Of a DNA stretch of 64,000 nt, positions 51,801-60,800 are shown one piece after another. The DNA lies in NCBI GenBank assembly GCA_019843655.1, contig JACDQD010000008.1, positions 14,418,442 through 14,482,441 on the forward strand, written 5' to 3'. The notes beneath the pieces are model-generated. The model was not told where the DNA came from. It worked only from the letters and a program-made list of their open reading frames with translations, and did not search any database. The DNA is from Lethocerus indicus (Eukaryota > Arthropoda > Insecta > Hemiptera > Belostomatidae). Each line of letters starts with the position of its first letter. Position 1 is the first letter of the stretch. The position numbers and the translations under genes are program-made.

Positions 51801-54800
51801 GTACTCGGTTGATTCCTTAAAGGAGTATGCGCTCTGTTCAAGAAAGATGCTACGCCCTACTAATTATAGATTAAAATTTTTAGTCCCGTACAGATAATAA
51901 TCACAGCTTTAATTTACGTTTTCCTTTACTCGCGCGTTGTTTTTTATAATGTTTATAATAATTAAGGAAATAGTTGGCAATTCGTTGTAAGTAAATATAC
52001 TTTGTACGTAGTACATCCTGCTTTATCGGAATTTTTTGCGGAATACTGTCATCAGAAGACCATTTGCTCAACCTTCAACCGAGACTGTCTCCGATGGACA
52101 GAGCTGTAAAGCACATCACTCCACACCGGCAGATAATAACCCGCCATCCACACACACACACACACACAATGCAGCCATAGTCGCCCTGGTGCTAGCTACA
52201 CACGTACGCATAGACAATTTCGCGACCCTTATTTGGCCATGCCACAGATCATGTGCAATGATCAGATCTTTTGCCGTACACACTACATTCGTTATAGTAT
52301 ATTTACATTTCTTTAATTGTTCGTTTTGCGCATGAATTGTTTCAACCTTCGATCTGTGAAAGGCCTAAAAATATACCCGTTTTAAGCGTTGACAATTAAA
52401 CTTAATTTGGACGAGTCCCAAATTGAATTGGGAGGGACTGTCGAAATTATATCCCCAAAAGAGGGAGCGTTATACTTCAGTAGGTAAAGAGCTCTCGTCC
52501 CTGTAAGCTTGTGTTAAAGCGTTTCCTCAATTATTTTCGGTTTAAATATTTGTGGTGCAGTAGATTGAATTTACATTTGAAGTTACTGCTGTTTCAAATC
52601 TTATCGATTTCCGAAAACTTTCTGTTAGTGATTTCCCTAGCAACACAAGGTTCGTTTCTTTTGATATGGTTCGGCCTCCAAATGTATTTTGTGGGCATCT
52701 CTCTGCGTTTTAGTTAAATTAAAATTTAAAGTTGTTATGAATACAACAATCATATTCTTCCTGTAATTGTTCGGTGAAATAAATTTGTCAAAGAAGCGTC
52801 GTTTCAGTAATAACTCTTTGTTATTGTGGTAATATTTGGTTCTCTGGATTTCCTGTAAACGCATAAGTACCTTTTGGTTTTGTCTTATGTGTGAACAAGC
52901 GAGATGAGACCGCCTATCGCACGAATAATGTTATTTAAAACGTTTCTATAAAAATAAATCCACAAAAAATCCAGTATTTTTGCATGAGTTTCTAGGCGCA
53001 AAACTCAACACCCAGATCTAAACCTTTTAGCTGTAATTAGGTGCGCGAACAACTGAACTTTCCCCAATTTTATTTGGCTATAATCGTACATTTTTTAATT
53101 AAACGTTCTCTTCGTGCAGAAATAAAATTCTGTATAATTGGTTGTGGAAGCATTCGTGTTACGTGAGGCATCTCATGTCAATAACATTAGCCCGACCTCT
53201 CGTCGGTGTCATGTGCACTAAATCCGTTTAGCCTAATTGTTGAAAACAAAGAGCAATTTGCGTTGGTTTTTTTATTATAATTAAAAACAAATATGTTTAT
53301 ACACATTCAAAAAATTCTTTTAGGAAGAAGTGCGGTAGCTTACACATTCACTTTAAACTTCGGCTTGAGCTGAACCGAGCGGCCCCTATTAATAGACGAT
53401 ATGTGTTACTGGTTTAAATTTCTTACCATTGATTTTTATATTTCTTCGCGAAAATACGAATTTTTTATATTTATGTACTGACTTTAATCTGAATATAATT
53501 GGAAGTTAATACACAGGCGAAACGTATTTTAAACAAGCATTTTGGAACGACTGTAGCCTTTCATCCTCCTTGATATTGATCTTAAATTAAAGGGCGGCAA
53601 TTAACTTATTTGTTAAAGGGAGAAGATGACTTCTGCCTTGATATTAAAACCAACCGGCAATAGCAAGTTCCCCTTTTACCTGGCGAGGCTCTGTTTATCT
53701 GCGCCAAGTTCTCTTGTAAAAGCCGGTTTTTATCTCATTATAAAACACTTTCGCTTCTTAAAAAAATGTCTTGAGATTAATCTTAATGTATACCGTCCTC
53801 TTTGTAACGCTTAAAACTTTTCTGAGCGCTCTTTAATTACACTACGGTTACCTTTTCTAGTTTGCGGCTTTCGCCTTTGCCCAGTTTCCTCCTCGTTCTT
53901 TTAAATCCGAGAACCCTGTAAGTGCCCAGTAATTTAAACAAAGTCTATGTTGCTTTATGATTCTTTGGCTTCTTCTGTATTCAGACCAGACGCCTGAATT
54001 CGAATGGCTCTCTTGTCTGTACGTTCTGCATCTGGTTTTTGTTTTTTTGTTACTCCCCTTAAGGTCAAGTTTACTAGCTGTTTTCCGATTTTATTAATTC
54101 TTATCCTTTATTTTTCTGTTCTACCTTCGATTTTCACATCATGTGGACGCTACGTGGTATGCAGAAAAATGGTAGAGTCAAATATAAATAATGTGGCTAC
54201 CTGCCAACGGACCATCTGTCACTTCGTAGTTTCTTATTTTGTATTGTGCCTTCTTATTTTCCTTTACTTATTCGGGTGATTACTTTTACCTTCTAATTTT
54301 GTGCGGTATTCTTTATTTTCACAGTAAATTATATTATAAATTATATTTAAGCCCGCGTTCCACATTTCAGATAATGTGGAATCAAGTATGGACGAATCGA
54401 CAGTTAAGTGCCCCAGCTCCACAGATTCAGGGAAAGATGATAATTCAATAACAACTAGTAACTCTTCCGCTTCATCTTCCTCAGACAGAGAATGCAGCAC
54501 AGAAGGTATTTTTATTCAATTTTGTTTTTTAGATTAATACAATCCGATGATTTCTTACCTTTTGTTAACCTCTGTTATATGAAAAAGTGCATACTTATTG
54601 TAGGGGTATTTTAAACGAATAATTTTATTTTATGCGCCTATCCACGCTTGAATAATGGTTTTCATTGTAATAAAGTTGTAGAAATTAATACGGTCGGCTG
54701 CAGTGAAGACTTCCACTGGGTGGCTAGCCGAGAGGAGCCGCGGAGGCGGAGGAGGGAGAGGAGCGAACAGCGTAAAAGCGGAGAGATAAACTACGCGCGG

Positions 54801-57800
54801 ACTTCGAACGAGGTCCGACTTAGGAAGGCCTCCTCCAGTCTGGACAGAAGCAGGAGACAGACCAGGAAGGAAAGGGACCAGAAGGCGAAATCGACGTGCT
54901 CAGGGTACGGTAGACCGCCGCCGCCGCCGCCCTCGCCGCCTCCCGTCAGGCCTCCTCCGCCCCACGAGATACCCTATCTTCAGTACCAGTACGACCAAAG
55001 GCACCACTGCTCACAGCACAGCCTCGACTGCAGAATATCCTGCCAGAATGACTACTATCACTTTTATAGGCCGTTTCCCTGCGAATGTACTTACAGATAC
55101 CTCCATAAGGTATTACCATCTGCATAACATCAGCCTATATTTAGTGTGGTCAAGCGCATTAATATCAAAATGTGACTTATTGCCGCTATAAAGAATTTTA
55201 ATATATAGTACTGAAAAAACTTAGATATAAACATTAAAAAAATTTAATCTAAAGTATAGGAATAAAGTGTTTGGCCAAAGGTAGTATTTGAAATTCTAAA
55301 AAGTTGAAATGCCATTTGGCTTTATTAAATGATCCTCACTATTTATTTTTTATACTTAATTTAATTTTAATTATAATGAATTGTTGAAATGTAACCTGAA
55401 TTTTTTTATAATTGCTATGCCTTTTCAGACAAAACCAGAGTACATATATTTTAGGAAGAGAGTTAAATATGCATTTGTTAAAATTGGAGAAATATACATG
55501 TGTTGAAAATGGGAAGCATCGGATAGAAATCAAATGAGGAAGAAGTACCATGTTCACTTAAATAGCCGCCGTATAATTTATCCTTTATTTCAGGAAAAAT
55601 TAGAATCAAATTGTGTACAATTTGTGTATTACTTTGATTTGTATTAAATACATAATTTTTTTTTATTATTACCATTAATGTTTTCTTTCTCTTCATTTGT
55701 AGAGAAATAAATATGAAGGAAATAAAATAAATAAATGAAATTGAAATACTTTTTTTAGGTTGACTGGCTCTACCTTTTTTCCTCTGCCCAAGCTTGTGCT
55801 ACACATTTGGCTAATTCACTTTATTTTCTTATAATTTGTTTTATTTTTTTCAGCCTACAACTGAACTCGAAGAACAGTTAAGAAGGCTGGAAAGTGACAA
55901 AGAATCGCTGTCGCTGCAAGTGGCTGTTCTCACAGATCAGGTTGAAGCACAAACTGAAAAGATAAACGACCTTGAAAAAACTATTGCTGAACAGAAACGT
56001 CAGATTTCTTCCTCAGATGACCTCCTCCAAAGAGTAAGTAACCACTTTTGTCATTAATTATTATCATAGAAAATATAAAACCAGAACTTTGAGAAGGTTA
56101 TTTAGAAGTTCAAACGAAATCATAGCATAATCCATTAGGGTCAGTTATATTTTGAAAAAATATTATGTTATAGAACAATTTTGAAAACATAAGTATTGTA
56201 TATTGTTTCACAAAGCTCAGATGGTTCATATTTGATCAGCTAAAACAATTCTGTTGTTTGTAAATTTATTTCTATAATTAGTTAAAATTCTGTAATTAAT
56301 TTGTATAAAATCATATTAACCATTTAAATTTTTGAGACAGATCATCATGAATTTATATCATAATTCCTCAAATTCCATGTTACTTATTTTTCTTTAAAAA
56401 TAATTGTTTTAGTAATCATATTTTGCCTGTTCATAGGAAATGCTTACTCGGTCTTCTTTGGAAACACAGAAGTTGGAACTGTTGGCAGTAGTATCTGAAC
56501 TGAAGAGGCACGAGGCTGCATTAGAAAGGGACAATTTGGAGCTGAGAGAAAGACTAGCAGAGGAACGGCGAAAAAATAAGCCACCCCTTGCTCCGCGATC
56601 TCACATCTACCCAACTGCCTCCACTCCAACCAATACTCAGGTCATTAAATAATATTTATTTTATTTTCCTATTTGGAAGTGGGGAAGGAACTTTGTCAAT
56701 ATTTTTAATATAAAATATATGGTCACACTCTTCTAGAAATTTTTTCTTTTCTAAAAATAATACTAATTAGTATCAGTGATATTTTGTCTGAACTGATATG
56801 TTGAACAAAAAAAACTCTTAATGCAAAAAATGTAACCCTTGAATAGAATAGGAGGTTACAGCTATCTTTCAGAGGTTTGGTGTCAACCAATTTGCAATCT
56901 AATTGTGTGAAATTATTATAATAACCTATTGTATAATGATGTTATGCTTATCAGCTCAATTAGGTGTGAATAACTTACATTCCCATCTTATGTTGAATAG
57001 TGTTTCTCTTATTGCAGATTTTGGATAAAATTGATATACAAGTTCATATTTCTTGGTGATTTGTAATATTAGCAGTTCTAGTCTAATATTTTAGTCATAT
57101 ATTTTTATTATCAATTGAATGAAATTTTAATTAGCAACATTAATGGAAATTGATTATTTTGTGTCTTGATTTTTCGTGGTTTGTATTTATTGGTATAGTA
57201 TTAATCTCTTCTATTAATACTGTGTAGGAGCAGTTAATACTATGTTAAATACTGTTTATTTATTCTTGATAGAATATGCCATTGCATTATATTATACACT
57301 ACTCTTAACAAATTTGTTTAATTTTCAGGTGCTAAATAGGGGGGTTTCACCTTCTCCAAGTCCTGTTTCAATTGGTCACAGCCCGAGAAAAGCCGACACT
57401 GATCCTGAAAGTACACCTGTACTACAAAGGGTTAGTAACATTGCTGTGTATTTTCATTTAGTATAAAAATATGAATCCTTGAAATATTTGAACAAAATGA
57501 ACACATAGACATTGTAAATATGTGTAAAACCACTGCCTTATACAAACATGCATATATTTATATTTCTCAAATAGTTATGATTATCTTTACATTTATATCA
57601 TTAGACACATTCCAATACAATATTAATGATAAAAGAAAGGGCCTGCATTCTTCCGACATTCTTTCAACAATTCTTCCGATGCACTAACTACAATGGACAA
57701 CAATTGGAGGAGAAACCCAGTGGTTCCCCCTTTTTTAACTTTTTTTATTTTATTTTTATTGTTATTTAATTTTTTAATTTTATTTATTTACATGTGTAGG

Positions 57801-60800
57801 TCGCGTGACCACTTCCTTTTCAGGCATCTGTAAGGAACGTTTGGGATGACGGGAGAACATTTTAATTTATATTTGTTTTTTTGACTTTTTATTTTTGATT
57901 TTTTTTTTAGCTTGGTGGAGGACATTATAGAAGTTTGCCCAGAGAGAGGGGTGATGCAGATTTGACTCCGAAGAGAGGCGTTGTGTTCGGTAGGGCATCT
58001 CTGTCCAATGATCAGGCGCGGTGCTCATCAGTCCCTAATTTAGGTGACACCACACATCACCACACCCGTTTAACTTTTTCTTGCCACTCTCTTTCAATCA
58101 CTAGCACTTGCATTCACCTTCCTGCTTATCAAAAAGCTTAATAATACAATAGGCTTTTTTTACTATACTTTAACATCTTTTTGCTTACTGAATGATTATT
58201 AAATCTAGTGCCCAGTACTGCCTGTTTTGGAATTAAGTTAAACTGGATTTTATTTTGTTCCAACAACTACAAAACTACACGTGTATGTGTGTGTTTATGT
58301 GTGGGTGATATTGAAAAATTAATTAAGTATATACTATTGGAAAATGTGTAGAATTGGTCCTTCAGAATAAGAGAAAACATTTTTATTTATTGCACGCAAC
58401 TTAGTGTTAATTGTAAGTACAAGGAAAAATCTGGCTGATTCTCACTTATTGCACTGCTTAATAACGCATTATTGCATTGGTTGATTTTTGTTACTTTAGC
58501 CTAGTGTCTTGAATAATTTGTAAGAGTTAATTAAGCTAACATTTATAGTGATTAATCATTGCCTTTTCTGAATATTAAGTGATAAAGCTTGTGAAAACAG
58601 TTTGATAATACATAAGTAATACAGTTTGATAATACATAAGTAATACAGTTTAATAATAAATTGTTACTTTGTGTAATACCTATTTTCACATAGGCAAACA
58701 TATAAGAAATAGGGAAAGGAGAATTTTCTATTATGCATACTTTTTAAGCCAACAAATTAATTATACCAAGAATGCATGACAAATAACCTCAGACATTTAT
58801 TTTATTTTGTAATAAAAAGTTTAATATTTGTTATGGAAACTTATATTTTGTGTTATAATTTGAAAATATGCATGATGCAATTGATTATTTCTCTGCATTC
58901 AATTGATAAATACTAATATTTTTTTTTATAACAAATGGCAGAATTGTTTATTGCATGCTAAAAAATTACTAATTTATTCAATGTGTGCAACTGTCTATGA
59001 GAAAAATTATGTAATGAATTATCTCTGTATTTCAGCTGAGACTGAAAGTGTTGTAGTAAATGATTCTCAAAATGATGGGCAAGCATCTAATCAAGAAGCG
59101 AGTCCTTCAATGCAGAGTAATGTTCCTAAGGGCATAAGGAAAATATTTGGAAAGTAAATAGATTATTTATCACTATTTGGCCATTATAAATAAAAATTTA
59201 AATTAATACTTGGTTGATAAATATAATCCAAATGACAAACAAATATGATTGATATGAAGAAAAGGCTGCAATAAGTTGTGTTAGTTAGTGCATAGATTTC
59301 ATTATATTTGAAGATAATTAAAGCAAGTCATGTTCATACATTTTCAATTAGAACAGAAATAAAATAGAAAGAATAGAATTTGTTTAACAAAGGCTGATGA
59401 GGTATGGAATTTTCTTGTTGCTATTAACAAAAATAAAACTTTTAAAACTTAGTACCTCAAAGAAGTATCTCAAAAACCATATTATCTGATGAATACATTT
59501 ATCTGAAATAGAAAAAGATTTAATTTAGAAGAGCCTGTTGTTTAAAGTATAATTAAAGTTAATATTTTCATTACTAATGGTTAATATTAAGATTTTTTAA
59601 AGTTTTAAATGCAAATAGCCATTAATTTCCATTGTGTTTCTGTCTGAAATAGTATTCTTTGGCACTTTCTTCATTCAATGTTATTTTTATTTTCCTTGTT
59701 ATATATTAGTATTGCTTTAGATTCACAGTATGAAATGTTGTCTGCCTCACTATGTAGAACTTTGTTAGTTATTTTTTTATTGTATTCATATATTTTTAAA
59801 GTATCTTAAGTACATAAGTTATTTATTTTAAACATAAATATACAGTTTAATAAAAATTAAGTAAATATTCCATATAAATACAATTATTATTTAAAGGGTG
59901 AAACGCAGTGGTTCAGGGAACTTGGATGATCTACCTTGCGATGAACCATTTGTAAGAGGTGGAGTGAGGTCAACAGCTGGTCCTAGGTTATGCACCAATT
60001 CTCAAATTAGCTTAAGGTAAATTTTTAATAATCATCAAAATATTTATGTTGTATTATTTCAAATATAGGTTTTTTACCATATTTCACTTCCTACTCTACT
60101 CCTCTAGTCTGCCCCCTCAAAAATATATTTATTAATATTTTTCATGATTTCTTCAGGCACTGTCTGACAGTTTCAACACTCTCATCCGATATATCTATTT
60201 TACACTTTTTAATTTATCCATTAATTTTTTTAATTACAGAACTGATGTGCCATTTTCTGAATGGACAGTGGACAATGTGTGCGATTGGTTGAAAGATTTA
60301 GGACTTGAGAATAGTGTTAATGATGCAAGAAGATGGGTCAAATCTGGAGCTACTTTATTGTCAGCTCCACCGCAAGAAATTGATAAAGAACTAAATATTA
60401 AGGTATTACATGTTGTAATATTTGTTGTTACACACATCATTTTATTATTTTCCGTGATGTATACATATGATCATCTGTGATTGATATATTTTATTCTTAA
60501 GTCATAGTGTATTCATAAATGTATTTATATTTTAATTGAACAGGGAGGTTTGCTAAGGAAAAAATTACACTTAGCACTGCATTGCCAGAGAGATGTAACA
60601 GACCCACTGTTGATGAATGCATCCAAACTGGATTCAACTTGGGTGTTGAGGTGGTTGGATGACATTGGACTACCTCAGTACAAGCATAATTTTATGAGCT
60701 CAAGGCTTGATGGGAGAATGCTGCACAGGCTCACAATAGATGATGTACATGCCCTTCACATCACTTCAGCACTTCACCTGGCCAGCATACGCACTGGTAT

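Noticed and set aside
54700..54704. Acceptor ctgcag for liprin-beta exon 3d
   Set aside because: It gives phase 2, which does not match the phase-1 donors. The upstream gttgtag at 54676-54681 gives the right phase.
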